Of a stretch of DNA of 64,000 nucleotides, positions 18,641 to 28,964 are shown piece after piece. The notes below the pieces were generated by a model. That model did not search any database and had not been told where the DNA came from. It was given only the letters and a program-made list of their open reading frames with translations. Every line of letters starts with the position of its first letter. Position 1 is the first letter of the stretch. Both the position numbers and the translations under genes were made by a program. Source of the stretch: Oleiphilaceae bacterium (lineage in GTDB: Bacteria; Pseudomonadota; Gammaproteobacteria; Pseudomonadales; Oleiphilaceae); NCBI GenBank assembly GCA_022447365.1, contig JAKVBL010000003.1:372001-436000 (forward strand), read 5' to 3'.

Positions 18641-21600
18641 ATGATCCGCAAACTGGCTATTGTATTGACCTTGGCGTCCGCAGGTTATGCAGGTTTAACT
18701 CATGCTTTGGGTTTAGGCGATGCAAAGGTTAATTCTAATTTAAATCAGCCTTTGGTAGCTGAAATTGAATTGGTGAATACAGGTGGTTTAACAGACGCAG
18801 AAATTTTGCCTGGTTTGGCGACCCGAGAAGAGTTCCTTAAGGCAGGAATTGATCGAGTCTATTTCCTTTCAGATATTCGTTTTGAAGTTCAGCGCAATGA
18901 GAGTGGCGAGCCAAAAGTGGTTCTCACAACCAAAAAGCCAGTCCGTGAACCGTTCATTAACTTTCTTGTTGAAGTAATTTGGCCAAGCGGTCGTTTATTG
19001 CGTGAATACGCTTTGTTGATCGATCCGCCAGTTTTCGCAGAAGACAAACCTGTCGTTGCTAGCCCTGCAGCCTCTCAACAAGCAAAACCGCAAGTTTCTG
19101 CACCTGCATCCGTTGAAAAAGGAGATAACTTGGCAGTGCGTTCTAGCGTGAAACCGAAAGCCGGTGCCTTGGCTGGTAACGAGACGTACGGGCCAACTAA
19201 ATCAACAGATACGCTTTGGGATATCGCGACAGGCATTCGTCCAGATCGGAATGTTAGTCCGCAACAAGTGATGCTTGCGATTCAGGATTTGAATCCTGAC
19301 GCTTTTATTGATGGAAATATCAATAAGATGAAAGCGGGCCAAATTCTGCGCTTGCCAACGCGCGATCAAATGACATCGCGTAGTGCTTATCAGGCGATCA
19401 ATTCGGTTATTGAGCAAAATGCTGCTCTAAGAAAGCCAAAGACCAAGACTCCGACTTCTTCCTCTAAGCCTTCAATTCAACCAGCTCCGAAAACACAAAA
19501 GCCTGCGGCGAATCAGGATCAACTTAAGCTAGTTGTTCCAGATAAAGATTCAAAAGCATCTGATTCAGCGGGTTCAGATCCTCAAGGTTCAAACGCTACT
19601 GGTGTGTCTCAGGGTGAAATGAATATTGCTCTGGAGCAGCTCGATAAAGCGAATCTCGAGAACGAAGAGTTAAGCGGTAAGGTTGATGCGCTTGAAGAGC
19701 AACTTGAGACCCTTCAGCGCATACTTACGCTAAAAAATGATCAGCTAGCGAGCTTGCAGTCGCAGATGCGTGCAAGTGAATTAGACGCAGCGCAAGCAGA
19801 GGTTGACGGCGGGCAGGGTGCTTCTCAAGCGTCAGTTGAAGAAACTGCAGAGGTTGCTGAAGTCATTGTTGAGCAAGTAAAAGAAACGGTAGTTCTAAAC
19901 GAAGATGGCTCAGTGATCGCTGAACAAGTTGAGGTGGCTGAAGTTGTTGCAGGGATTCAAGTAGAAGAAGTAAAACCTGCGGAAGCTGCGCCTGCTGAAG
20001 CTCCAGCACCAGTTAACTTTCAAGAAGATTTGCTGAACAAGCTTATGACTAACCCTCTTTACCAAGCTGGTGTGGCGGGTATTTTGATTCTTCTATTGAT
20101 TGCGTTGTGGTTGATTTCCAAGTCGCGTGCAAAGCGAGAATCTGATGACTATGAAGAAGAATATGAGACGGTTGAATCTGATGAGTCTGCTGAACTTGAA
20201 TCGGCTGATGAAGAGTTGGAAGAACCTGCCGGAGTTGTCGAAGAAGAAGCGGATGAAGAGTTTGTAGAGGAAGATGCGCCTGCTTCACCAGAAGAGGACG
20301 TAATTGCAGAGTCTGATGTATATATCGCTTATGGTCGCTTGGATCAGGCAGCTCAGATTTTAGAAGATGGTATTTCGAACGATCCGGTTCGTGTTGATTA
20401 TCGTCTTAAATTATTAGAAGTGTATCGCGACCTTGGCGATTCAGATTCGTTTGAAAAGCAGTTTAGTGAGTTGTCGGCTATCCAGGATCAAGATGCGCTT
20501 GAAAAAGCCGCACAGATTCGTGTTGAGCTGAATGAGCGTTTAGAAGAGCTTGCAAATCAGAAAGCAGATGCTGGTAGTGCAGAAGAAGTAGAGCATTTGT
20601 TAGATGAGGATGAAGAGCAGGCGCTTTTATCTGGAGACGATAACAACTTTGACTTCGATACGGTTGAGCAGGAAGAAAGCGAAGTTGCAGAAACTATTCA
20701 AGAAGAGGTGCTAGACTCTGAGTCTCCTGCAAGCTTGGAAGATTCCGAAGACTCATACGCTGAAGAAGCGCTTGAAGAGGTTGCTGGTGATATAGATTTT
20801 TCTTCAGAAGATTTAGATATCGATTTAGATATCGATTTGGAGCTTGATGAAAGTGATAAAGAACTAGAAGTTGATCCAGGTATCGATTTCTCATCAGAAG
20901 ATTTAGATCTTGGTGGTGACTCTGACAAAGCAGAAGAGCTTGAGTTGGATGCTGACAATGATGCATCGGTTGCAGATGCAGCTTCGTCTCATCTCGTAGA
21001 TGAAGACGATGAATTGTCGCTAAGTGATGCAGAGTTAAATCACGAAGCTGAAATTGATTTGGATTTGAGTGATGAGTTATCACTTGATGATGAGGCTTTA
21101 GGTCTTGATGAAGATGCGGGTGCAGCTTCTGAAGCTGAAAGCCTTGAGTCGGCAGTGGAAGAGGTAGATGCGGATGATCTTAGCCTAGAGTTGGACGAAG
21201 CCTTGGATTTAGATTTTGACTCTGAATCTGAAGAAGAGTTGTCCTTAGATGCTGAAGAGCTAGATTCCCTAGAATTGGATGATTCTGAATCCGAGGACCT
21301 TGGAGATGCTCTTGATGAGCTGGATGATTTGGAGCTGGAAGATTCGTTGACTGAAAATGCTGAAGCAGACGAAGGTGCTTCAGATGTCCTTGATCTAGGA
21401 GATGACGAACTCACCATCACAGACGAGACCCTAGATGAAGCGGCTGAAGCGTTGGGCGATGCAGATGATTTCGAGCCGGAATTAAGTGATGACGAAGATT
21501 TCGACTTCTTAGAAGGAACCGATGAGGTGTCTACTAAGTTGGATTTGGCGCGCGCTTATATCGATATGGGTGACACCGAAGGCGCTAAAGAGATTTTAGT

Positions 21601-21673
21601 TGAAGTTCAGCAAGAAGGCTCTGATCAGCAGAAGCAGCAAGCGAATGAACTGATAGATTCTATTTCTAAATAA
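18641..21673 (+). CDS. fimV: FimV-like cell-pole/type IV pilus assembly protein
   Basis: A 1010-residue FimV. In order: signal peptide to about Ala22 (THA), the conserved N-terminal FimV domain (LGLGDAKVNSNLNQPLVAEI), a LysM domain at about residues 184-242, a coiled coil at about 332-378, a single membrane helix near 482-500, a TPR-like segment (VYIAYGRLDQAAQILEDGI), a very long Asp/Glu-rich linker, and the C-terminal FimV domain (STKLDLARAYIDMGDTEGAK). FimV binds peptidoglycan and organises polar type IV pili and twitching in Pseudomonas. The acidic linker contains repeated IDFSSEDLD units. It is the expected neighbour of asd and truA. Confidence 0.95.
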   Translation: MIRKLAIVLTLASAGYAGLTHALGLGDAKVNSNLNQPLVAEIELVNTGGLTDAEILPGLATREEFLKAGIDRVYFLSDIRFEVQRNESGEPKVVLTTKKPVREPFINFLVEVIWPSGRLLREYALLIDPPVFAEDKPVVASPAASQQAKPQVSAPASVEKGDNLAVRSSVKPKAGALAGNETYGPTKSTDTLWDIATGIRPDRNVSPQQVMLAIQDLNPDAFIDGNINKMKAGQILRLPTRDQMTSRSAYQAINSVIEQNAALRKPKTKTPTSSSKPSIQPAPKTQKPAANQDQLKLVVPDKDSKASDSAGSDPQGSNATGVSQGEMNIALEQLDKANLENEELSGKVDALEEQLETLQRILTLKNDQLASLQSQMRASELDAAQAEVDGGQGASQASVEETAEVAEVIVEQVKETVVLNEDGSVIAEQVEVAEVVAGIQVEEVKPAEAAPAEAPAPVNFQEDLLNKLMTNPLYQAGVAGILILLLIALWLISKSRAKRESDDYEEEYETVESDESAELESADEELEEPAGVVEEEADEEFVEEDAPASPEEDVIAESDVYIAYGRLDQAAQILEDGISNDPVRVDYRLKLLEVYRDLGDSDSFEKQFSELSAIQDQDALEKAAQIRVELNERLEELANQKADAGSAEEVEHLLDEDEEQALLSGDDNNFDFDTVEQEESEVAETIQEEVLDSESPASLEDSEDSYAEEALEEVAGDIDFSSEDLDIDLDIDLELDESDKELEVDPGIDFSSEDLDLGGDSDKAEELELDADNDASVADAASSHLVDEDDELSLSDAELNHEAEIDLDLSDELSLDDEALGLDEDAGAASEAESLESAVEEVDADDLSLELDEALDLDFDSESEEELSLDAEELDSLELDDSESEDLGDALDELDDLELEDSLTENAEADEGASDVLDLGDDELTITDETLDEAAEALGDADDFEPELSDDEDFDFLEGTDEVSTKLDLARAYIDMGDTEGAKEILVEVQQEGSDQQKQQANELIDSISK

Positions 21674-21675
21674 GT

Positions 21676-22596
21676 ATGGCAGATATCAATATTACGGCCG
21701 GTAACGATCACGTTACTGGCCGCATTGCGTTAGGATTGATGTACAAAGGGAGTGCTTATTGTGGCTGGCAGTCTCAAAAAAGCGGTGTCCCCTCTGTGCA
21801 GGCTGAATTAGAAGCTGCGATTTCTCGTGTCGCAAACCATACTGTCGAAGTTGTGTGTGCGGGTCGTACTGATAAAGCTGTTCATGCGAGTTATCAGATT
21901 GTTCATTTTGATACCACATCTGTAAGAACTGCGCGCTCCTGGGTTTTTGGTTGTAACGCAAATCTGCCGTCAGATATTTCTGTTTCTTGGGTGCAGCCGG
22001 TTTCAGATGAGTTTCATGCACGTTTTTCTGCGTTTAATCGCCGCTATAACTATGTGATCTTTAATCATCCTATTCGACCAGCGCATTTTTATGACGAAAT
22101 GACTTGGTGTCATTACGCTTTAGATGAGTCGCTGATGCATCGAGCGGCACAATGCTTGGTGGGCGAGCATGATTTTACTTCGTTTCGTGCCGTTGGATGT
22201 CAGAGTAAATCGCCGTTTCGGCATATCGACCACGTTCGCGTAAATCGTTTCGGTAATATTCTTGTGCTGGATATTCAGGGCAATGCCTTCTTGCATCATA
22301 TGGTGCGTAATATCGCGGGCGTCCTTATGTCGATAGGTGCGGGTCGAAATCCAGTGGAGTGGTGTGCTGAAGTGCTTGCGGCGAAAGATCGTACTAAAGC
22401 CGATGTGACTGCTCAGCCTTATGGTTTGTTTTTAACGGATGTGGGCTATCCCGATCAATATGATTTGCCCCCCTCAGGCGGCGCGCCAAGCTTGATTCAG
22501 GCAATGCTGGCGATGTCAGACTCTAATAAAGTTGATTGGGATGTTATTTCTCCTGCAGATATGTGGGATATCGCGCGACAAGGAAATAATAAATAG
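21676..22596 (+). CDS. truA: tRNA pseudouridine(38-40) synthase
   Basis: A 306-residue TruA. The catalytic aspartate is Asp66 in CAGRTDKAVHA; most TruA proteins read RTDAGVHA here, so two usually conserved residues next to it differ. GTGKD-like positions are otherwise intact and the C-terminal NAFLHHMVRNIAGVLMSIG motif is typical. It modifies uridines 38-40 of the anticodon arm. It begins two bases after the fimV stop. Confidence 0.95.
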   Translation: MADINITAGNDHVTGRIALGLMYKGSAYCGWQSQKSGVPSVQAELEAAISRVANHTVEVVCAGRTDKAVHASYQIVHFDTTSVRTARSWVFGCNANLPSDISVSWVQPVSDEFHARFSAFNRRYNYVIFNHPIRPAHFYDEMTWCHYALDESLMHRAAQCLVGEHDFTSFRAVGCQSKSPFRHIDHVRVNRFGNILVLDIQGNAFLHHMVRNIAGVLMSIGAGRNPVEWCAEVLAAKDRTKADVTAQPYGLFLTDVGYPDQYDLPPSGGAPSLIQAMLAMSDSNKVDWDVISPADMWDIARQGNNK

Positions 22597-22747
22597 CGGT
22601 ACTAATCTTTGGTCGATTAGTCCACATGCCAAAGGTTTATTGTTTTTACGATCTTCTGTAAAAAGCTTCAAACAGTTATACTGGCCTGCTGCGGGCTTCA
22701 CACTTAGTGAAGATTCTCTCGATTTATTCTGATAAGTGTTTGCTTTT

Positions 22748-23386
22748 ATGCTCTCTAATTCGCGCGCACGAACAAAAATCTGCGGTATTACTCGACCTGA
22801 AGATGCCCTTGCTGCGGTATCTGCAGGAGCTGATGCTATTGGTCTGGTTTTTTATGCGCCAAGCCCTCGTTCTGTAACGGTTGATCAAGCGAAAGAGATT
22901 TGCACCGTACTACCTCCGTTTGTTGGTGTTGTCGCGTTGTTTGTAGACGCAGAACCCTCTCTTATCCATCAGGTGTGTAAAGAGTTGCCAGTGACTTTGC
23001 TCCAATTTCACGGGGATGAAAGTGAATCTGATTGTCAGGGTTACGGCGTACCATACATTAAGGCGTTGCGTGTACGTTCATCTGAGGATGTTACGAACGC
23101 CGAAAATAATTATCCAACCGCGACCGGTATCCTCGTAGATACCTACAAAGCTGGTGTGCAGGGCGGAACTGGCGAAACATTTGACTGGGATCTTTTACCT
23201 GTTCAGCGATCTAAGCCGCTAATTTTAGCGGGTGGTCTTACTCATCAAAACGTGGCGAAAGCAATTGCGCACGTTCAACCATACGCGGTTGATGTGAGTG
23301 GTGGTGTTGAAGCATCAAAGGGCATCAAGTCATCACAATTGATACAACAATTTTTACAAGAGGTGTCCTGTGGGAGCAGAAGCTAA
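22748..23386 (+). CDS. trpF: phosphoribosylanthranilate isomerase
   Basis: A 212-residue (beta/alpha)8 enzyme. [11 protein letters not shown] near the start, LLQFHGDES and the phosphate-binding DVSGGVE at the C-terminus mark TrpF. It isomerises phosphoribosylanthranilate in tryptophan synthesis. I favour ATG 22748; a GTG at 22736 is also possible and neither has a strong ribosome-binding site. Its end overlaps the trpB start. Confidence 0.94.
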   Translation: MLSNSRARTKICGITRPEDALAAVSAGADAIGLVFYAPSPRSVTVDQAKEICTVLPPFVGVVALFVDAEPSLIHQVCKELPVTLLQFHGDESESDCQGYGVPYIKALRVRSSEDVTNAENNYPTATGILVDTYKAGVQGGTGETFDWDLLPVQRSKPLILAGGLTHQNVAKAIAHVQPYAVDVSGGVEASKGIKSSQLIQQFLQEVSCGSRS

Positions 23387-24602
23387 CGCTAAGTTTACCG
23401 AACAGTTTCTAAGTACTTTACCAAGTGATACTGGCCACTTTGGGCCTTACGGTGGTCGCTTCGTTTCGGAGACTTTATTCGCGGCATTGAACGAACTAGA
23501 AGCAAAGTACCGCGAACTTAAAAATGATCCGGAATTCGTTAAGGAATTCGACAAAGATCTTGCTGATTATGTTGGTCGTCCTTCACCTTTATATTTTGCT
23601 GAAAGACTGACAAAAGAAGTTGGTGGAGCCAAGATTTACTTCAAGCGTGAAGATCTAAACCATACTGGCGCGCACAAAGTTAATAATACGATTGGTCAGG
23701 CATTGCTTGCTAAATATCTTGGGAAGCCTCGTGTTATAGCCGAGACAGGCGCGGGTCAGCATGGTGTGGCTTCTGCTACGGTTGCTGCGCGAATGAATCT
23801 TGATTGCAAGGTCTTTATGGGTGCCGAAGACGTTCAACGTCAAGCTTTGAATGTATATCGCATGAAGCTGCTAGGTGCAGAAGTTGAAGCTGTAACGAGT
23901 GGTACGAATACGCTTAAAGACGCAATGAATGAAGCGTTGCGCGACTGGGTAACTAATGTCGATAACACTTTTTACATCATCGGTACGTGTGCAGGCCCGC
24001 ACCCGTACCCAATGCTTGTGCGTGATTTCCAGTCGATTATTGGTCGCGAAGCGCGAGCGCAATGTCTTGAGAAAGAAGGTCGCTTGCCTGATGCGCTAGT
24101 GGCTTGTGTTGGTGGTGGCTCGAACGCCATCGGCTTGTTCTATCCCTTTATTTGTGACGAAGGTGTAGAGATGTACGGCGTCGAAGCGGGTGGCTTTGGC
24201 ATCGAAACAGGGCAGCACGCAGCGCCACTTTGTGCTGGCCAACCGGGTGTATTGCACGGTAACCGTACGTATTTGATGAGCGATCAGAATGGTCAGATAC
24301 AGGGGACGCATTCTGTGTCTGCTGGTCTTGATTATCCAGGTGTAGGGCCTGAGCATTCTTGGTTGAAGGATGAGAAGCGTGCGAATTATGTTTCTGTTAC
24401 AGATGATGAGGCGCTAGAAGCGTTTAGACGTCTTACTTTGGTTGAGGGCATTATGCCTGCTCTTGAGACAAGCCATGCGATAGCTTACGCAATCAAAAAA
24501 GCGGCAACAATGAAGTCAGACCAGATCATGATCGTTAATTTGAGTGGTCGTGGTGATAAAGATATTCATACCGTTGCAGGCATTGATGGAATTTCAATTT
24601 AA
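23370..24602 (+). CDS. trpB: tryptophan synthase beta subunit
   Basis: A 410-residue PLP enzyme joining indole and serine to tryptophan. The PLP lysine is Lys103 in [15 protein letters not shown] and the phosphate-binding GGGSNAIG loop is present. It starts at a GTG after AAGAGGTGTCCT and overlaps the trpF end by 17 bases, indicating translational coupling. trpA follows. Confidence 0.97.
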   Translation: MGAEANAKFTEQFLSTLPSDTGHFGPYGGRFVSETLFAALNELEAKYRELKNDPEFVKEFDKDLADYVGRPSPLYFAERLTKEVGGAKIYFKREDLNHTGAHKVNNTIGQALLAKYLGKPRVIAETGAGQHGVASATVAARMNLDCKVFMGAEDVQRQALNVYRMKLLGAEVEAVTSGTNTLKDAMNEALRDWVTNVDNTFYIIGTCAGPHPYPMLVRDFQSIIGREARAQCLEKEGRLPDALVACVGGGSNAIGLFYPFICDEGVEMYGVEAGGFGIETGQHAAPLCAGQPGVLHGNRTYLMSDQNGQIQGTHSVSAGLDYPGVGPEHSWLKDEKRANYVSVTDDEALEAFRRLTLVEGIMPALETSHAIAYAIKKAATMKSDQIMIVNLSGRGDKDIHTVAGIDGISI

Positions 24603-24613
24603 GCGAAAATAAT

Positions 24614-25417
24614 ATGAGTCGTATAAAATCTACAATTGATGCTCTTAAAGCTGAGGGCAAAAAAGCGCTAATTCCTTACATTACTGCCGGTGATCCACAA
24701 CCTTCTTGGACGGAAGACTTAATGCACTGCCTGGTAGATTCAGGCGCTGACATCATTGAGTTGGGTGTTCCATTCTCAGATCCCATGGCTGACGGTCCGG
24801 TTATTCAGTTGGCGTGTGAAAGAGCTTTGAAGCACAACACTAGCTTGTCTGACATCTTTGATATTGTCCGTTCTTTTAGAGAGAAAAATACCGACACCCC
24901 TGTCGTATTAATGGGATATTTGAATCCCATTGAACGTATGGGCGTTGATGCCTTCCTTGAGAAAGCTGCGGAGTCTGGTGTAGACGGAGTGTTAACGGTC
25001 GACTTACCTCCTGAAGAAGCAGAAATTTTTGCGCCAAAAGTTGCTGCGAAAGGTATGGATTCGGTGTTTTTGGTTGCACCTACTACGACAGATGATCGCA
25101 TTCGTAGCATCTGCAAACATAGCTCTGGCTACGTTTACTATGTCTCGGTGAAGGGTGTAACGGGATCTGCTGCACTAAGCACGGATGATGTCGCTCAAAA
25201 AGTTGCGAACATTCGTTCGATTGCAGATATTCCCGTTGGTGTAGGTTTCGGTATTACAGATGCTGAATCAGCAAGTGCAGTTGCTAAGGTGTCTGACGGA
25301 GTTATTGTAGGAAGCGTATTGGTAAATACGATTAAAGAAAATCAAGAAGACTTGTCGGGTATAAAAGATAAACTAGGCTCAGTACTATCTTCGATGCGTC
25401 AAGCGATGGACGCTTAA
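24614..25417 (+). CDS. trpA: tryptophan synthase alpha subunit
   Basis: A 267-residue TrpA. Catalytic Glu49 and Asp60 lie in [16 protein letters not shown], the same positions as in the Salmonella enzyme. It cleaves indole-3-glycerol phosphate and channels indole to TrpB. It is 11 bases after trpB. Unlike pseudomonads, where trpBA are unlinked, they are here inserted between trpF and accD. Confidence 0.97.
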   Translation: MSRIKSTIDALKAEGKKALIPYITAGDPQPSWTEDLMHCLVDSGADIIELGVPFSDPMADGPVIQLACERALKHNTSLSDIFDIVRSFREKNTDTPVVLMGYLNPIERMGVDAFLEKAAESGVDGVLTVDLPPEEAEIFAPKVAAKGMDSVFLVAPTTTDDRIRSICKHSSGYVYYVSVKGVTGSAALSTDDVAQKVANIRSIADIPVGVGFGITDAESASAVAKVSDGVIVGSVLVNTIKENQEDLSGIKDKLGSVLSSMRQAMDA

Positions 25418-25441
25418 TCTATCCTAAGGTTGGAATAGTAA

Positions 25442-26365
25442 ATGAGCAGTTGGCTAGACCGAATTAAGCCTAGTGTAATTAGATCTGAATCCAAGACTCG
25501 AGGGAATATTCCTGAAGGTGTTTGGAAGAAGTGCCCTAAGTGTGGATCTGCACTTTATTTGCCTGAGTTGTCTAAGAATCTAGACGTATGCCCTAAGTGT
25601 TCACACCATTTGAGAGTGAACGCGCGTCGTCGTGCTGAGATATTTTTAGATCCAGGCTATGAAGAGCTGAGTGAAAACTTAAAGCCTGACGATTTGCTTA
25701 AGTTTAAGGACACGAAAAAGTATAAAGATCGATTAGCTGCTGCCCAAAAAAGTACCGATGAAGATGATGCCTTATTAACATTCAAGGGTTCCTTGCAAGG
25801 CCTTGATGTAGTGATTGCTGCTTTTGAATTTAATTTCATGGGCGGATCCATGGGCTCCGTTGTAGGCGGAAAGTTTGTTCAGGCAGTGAATTGTTGTATC
25901 GAGGAGCATCGTGCTCTTGTGTGCTTTAGCGCCAGTGGCGGTGCGAGAATGCAAGAAGCATTAATCTCATTAATGCAAATGGCAAAAACATCCGCAGCCT
26001 TAGAAAAGCTCAAGGAAGCACGCTTACCATATGTTTCAGTTATGACTGATCCTGTTTTCGGTGGCGTTTCAGCGAGTTTGGCAATGCTGGGCGATGTAAA
26101 TATTGCAGAGCCTAATGCATTGATTGGCTTTGCTGGTCCGCGCGTCATAGAGCAAACTGTTCGAGAAAAGCTACCAGAAGGTTTTCAGCGCAGTGAATTT
26201 CTTTTAGAGCACGGCGCAATTGATATGATTGTCGGTCGCGCGTCCTTGCGCTCAACCATATATTCACTTCTAAGTATGTTGACCATTAAAGAGTTGGTGA
26301 GCGTTAGCCATGCCAATGAAGATGAGTCGGCTAGTTCTGATGCGTCAGCCTCTAACCCTGAGTAG
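25442..26365 (+). CDS. accD: acetyl-CoA carboxylase carboxyltransferase beta subunit
   Basis: A 307-residue AccD. The N-terminal zinc ribbon uses Cys31, Cys34, Cys50 and Cys53 (CPKCG...CPKCS). The crotonase-like core has [12 protein letters not shown] and [12 protein letters not shown]. With AccA it transfers carboxyl from biotin to acetyl-CoA to form malonyl-CoA. It lies between trpA and folC, a standard arrangement. Confidence 0.97.
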   Translation: MSSWLDRIKPSVIRSESKTRGNIPEGVWKKCPKCGSALYLPELSKNLDVCPKCSHHLRVNARRRAEIFLDPGYEELSENLKPDDLLKFKDTKKYKDRLAAAQKSTDEDDALLTFKGSLQGLDVVIAAFEFNFMGGSMGSVVGGKFVQAVNCCIEEHRALVCFSASGGARMQEALISLMQMAKTSAALEKLKEARLPYVSVMTDPVFGGVSASLAMLGDVNIAEPNALIGFAGPRVIEQTVREKLPEGFQRSEFLLEHGAIDMIVGRASLRSTIYSLLSMLTIKELVSVSHANEDESASSDASASNPE

Positions 26366-26404
26366 TGGCGTAGATCATCAAAGCATAACCACGAGGTTGT
26401 TGTG

Positions 26405-27679
26405 ATGACACTCAATGAGTGGTTGAGTGAGTTAGAAAAACGTCATTCGCAAGAAATTGATTTAGGCTTAGACCGTATTCGTACGGTCTTCGATGCTTTA
26501 AATATTGCTGACAAGCTTCCTAGAATTGTTACTGTCGCTGGAACAAACGGTAAGGGATCAACGCTCCAAGCTATCGTTGAAGGCTTGCACTCAGTTGGCG
26601 TACGCACTGCAAGTTACATTTCCCCTCATTTTCATCGCTTCAATGAGCGCATTGTCCTAGGACATTCGGAGCTCGATGATGAGTCTATTGTTGCCGCTTT
26701 CGAGCAAGTAGAGAAAGCGCGTCATCAGGTTTCACTCTCATACTTTGAATTTACAACACTAGCTGCGTTTGTCGCTTTTTCTAAGGAATTTCTAGCTGGT
26801 CGCTTAGACGTGGCTGTGTTGGAGGTTGGCCTAGGAGGGCGTTTAGATGCAGTTAATATCGTTGATGCTGATGTCGCAATCGTTACTAGTATCGGGCTAG
26901 ATCATCAGGATTGGTTAGGTGATACCTTAGAGCAAATAGCGCGAGAAAAGGCAGGGGTATTTCGTAAGCATCAAGCATCCTATATAGGTGAGACATTCCC
27001 ACCAAGTGTTAGGTTAGAACTAAATAATAACGATATCTATCCCGCTATGTATTTGCGAGAATTCGGGAGTTGGTCAGTTTTAAGCGAAGGCGCAGTATTT
27101 GATTATAAGGGTTCAGAAGTCGTTTTGAATTGTTTCGCTTATAATGATTTACCCCATAATAATCTCGCGCTTGCGATGCAGGCATGCTTGAAAATCTTTG
27201 AGTTGAGTCAACAAGAGTTTGAGTCCAATCAGTTGGAGTTATGTGCGCAAGCAATTTCAAAAACTCAGGTCTCTGGTCGCTTAGAGCGTGTCTCAGAAAA
27301 CCCTGAAATCCTATTCGATGTGGCGCATAACGGCGCGGCGGCAAAATTACTTTCTAGTCACTTAAAACAAAAATATTTGGGCCGAAAATTGATTGCTGTG
27401 TTTTCGTGCTTGAAGGATAAAGACTTACGTGAGATTGTATTGGCGCTCGACGGGGTGATAACCCAATGGCATATCGCTGAGCTTGATGGGCCGCGCGCGC
27501 GTCCTCTCGAAGAGATGTCTTCTCAAATGATTGGCATGTCTCAGGAGGTTAGTACGTTCAATAACCTTAAAGAGGCGTTTGAGGGAGCTAAGTCCATAGC
27601 GATGTCGAGTGGTGCAGTTGTTGTAGTATTTGGATCCTTTTTTGTGATTGAAGCGTTGAGAGCGCAGGTTAAATCTTAA
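26405..27679 (+). CDS. folC: folylpolyglutamate synthase/dihydrofolate synthase
   Basis: A 424-residue Mur-ligase-type enzyme that adds glutamate to folates and makes dihydrofolate from dihydropteroate. The P-loop GTNGKGST is at about residues 46-53, and later GLGGRLDAVNIVD and FDVAHNGAAA are typical. I chose ATG 26405 over the adjacent GTG 26402 because GAGG is then correctly spaced. The stop overlaps the next start (TAATG). Confidence 0.95.
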   Translation: MTLNEWLSELEKRHSQEIDLGLDRIRTVFDALNIADKLPRIVTVAGTNGKGSTLQAIVEGLHSVGVRTASYISPHFHRFNERIVLGHSELDDESIVAAFEQVEKARHQVSLSYFEFTTLAAFVAFSKEFLAGRLDVAVLEVGLGGRLDAVNIVDADVAIVTSIGLDHQDWLGDTLEQIAREKAGVFRKHQASYIGETFPPSVRLELNNNDIYPAMYLREFGSWSVLSEGAVFDYKGSEVVLNCFAYNDLPHNNLALAMQACLKIFELSQQEFESNQLELCAQAISKTQVSGRLERVSENPEILFDVAHNGAAAKLLSSHLKQKYLGRKLIAVFSCLKDKDLREIVLALDGVITQWHIAELDGPRARPLEEMSSQMIGMSQEVSTFNNLKEAFEGAKSIAMSSGAVVVVFGSFFVIEALRAQVKS

Positions 27680-28302
27680 TGAGTGAGTCTGTAGATGGTT
27701 TGAAGCAACGCCTCGTCGGTGCGTTTGTTATTCTTTCCTTAGCGGTTATTTTCTTACCTATGCTATTTGATAAGCCGCATCGAGAGGGTGCTGAGGCTGT
27801 TGAACTAGTGCCTGAGAAACCTCAGATGCAGACCGTGGTCATTTCAAAGCCAAATCCCAATGTGAAAAAGAATGCACCGGCTTCCGAGTTGAATCCGGAT
27901 TCTGAGCTCCCTAAATTAGTCCCTGCAGCGGAACCGATTAAACCGACAACTCAAACGGACGAAAAAACCGTTAACTCCTTGTCAGAGAAAGCGCCAGTGC
28001 CAGTTGCTGTCTCAACTCCCAAAGGTAAAGAGCCTTCGTCTTCAGTAGTCTCTAAGCCCAAAGTTTATAAGAATGTTTGGATGGTTCAGTTGGGCACGTT
28101 TTCGAATAAAGAAAACGCGTTTAAATTGCGAGATAGACTTCGTGAAGCCGGTATTGACGGGCATACAAAGTCCTTGAAATCGGGCTCTGCTATTCGTGTA
28201 TTTGCTGGTCCATTCGTCACTAAGAAAGAAGCGATAAGAATAAAAAGAAAGCTGGATTCTCAATTTAAAGTGAATAGTTTGGTTGTCTTTTTTGAGGCTT
28301 AA
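27679..28302 (+). CDS. dedD: DedD-like SPOR-domain protein
   Basis: A 207-residue inner-membrane protein with one helix (about residues 10-30), a proline/lysine-rich linker and a C-terminal SPOR domain (from about residue 130, VWMVQLGTFSNKENAFKLRD). SPOR domains bind denuded peptidoglycan at the division septum. The position between folC and cvpA matches dedD. It overlaps the folC stop by one base. Confidence 0.92.
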   Translation: MSESVDGLKQRLVGAFVILSLAVIFLPMLFDKPHREGAEAVELVPEKPQMQTVVISKPNPNVKKNAPASELNPDSELPKLVPAAEPIKPTTQTDEKTVNSLSEKAPVPVAVSTPKGKEPSSSVVSKPKVYKNVWMVQLGTFSNKENAFKLRDRLREAGIDGHTKSLKSGSAIRVFAGPFVTKKEAIRIKRKLDSQFKVNSLVVFFEA

Positions 28303-28438
28303 TTTGACCGTATGGTTAGGATAAGTACCTGTTATTTAAGAAAAAAATAGTCACTGTTTTGTGGCTTGTATAGGGGATGAGTAAGGTGTTTGTTATGATG
28401 CGCCCGAATCTGATAGAGAAGGTTTTGTCGGAGGCTTT

Positions 28439-28954
28439 GTGTTTGAGCTAATGTGGGCGGATTGGGCTCTATTGGGGATAATTCTTTTCTCAAGCCTAAT
28501 CAGTATTCTTCGTGGTTTTACTAAAGAAGCGCTTTCACTGGTTATTTGGGTGATTGCTTTTATCGTGGCTAGAAGTTTTCAGCCACAAGCTCAAACTTTG
28601 TTGTCTCCACATATTGCTGACCCCGTGATGTTATTAGCGGCCTCGTTTGCAATCCTTTTTATTGTGACCTTGCTGGTTGGTGCTGTCGTTAGTCATCTTG
28701 TCTCGATGCTGATTAAAGTGACTGGTTTGAGCACGCTTGATCGCGTTCTAGGTATGGTGTTTGGGATGGCTAGAGGTGTTGTGGTCTGTATAGCGCTTGT
28801 CGCGATTGTGCGTTATACGCCTTGGTCTAAAGAAACTTGGTGGTCAGATTCTGTAGTTATCGAGCAGTTAACAGTGGTTGAATATTGGACTCGGTCTGTT
28901 TTTGGATCCGGGGTCGATGAATTGTCATCTTTTATAGCGAATACAAAATTCTGA
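28439..28954 (+). CDS. cvpA: CvpA family membrane protein
   Basis: A 171-residue CvpA (colicin V production) family protein with about four membrane helices and the family motif near [19 protein letters not shown]. The function is linked to envelope homeostasis. It starts at a GTG with CGGAGG six bases upstream. It precedes purF by 10 bases, the classical cvpA-purF pair. Confidence 0.93.
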   Translation: MFELMWADWALLGIILFSSLISILRGFTKEALSLVIWVIAFIVARSFQPQAQTLLSPHIADPVMLLAASFAILFIVTLLVGAVVSHLVSMLIKVTGLSTLDRVLGMVFGMARGVVVCIALVAIVRYTPWSKETWWSDSVVIEQLTVVEYWTRSVFGSGVDELSSFIANTKF

Positions 28955-28964
28955 GGAATGCGAT

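Noticed and set aside
20049..21420. Minus-strand frames rich in Ser or Gln/His/Leu inside fimV
   Set aside because: They are antisense readings of the Asp/Glu-rich codons of FimV (GAA/GAT read backwards), not genes.
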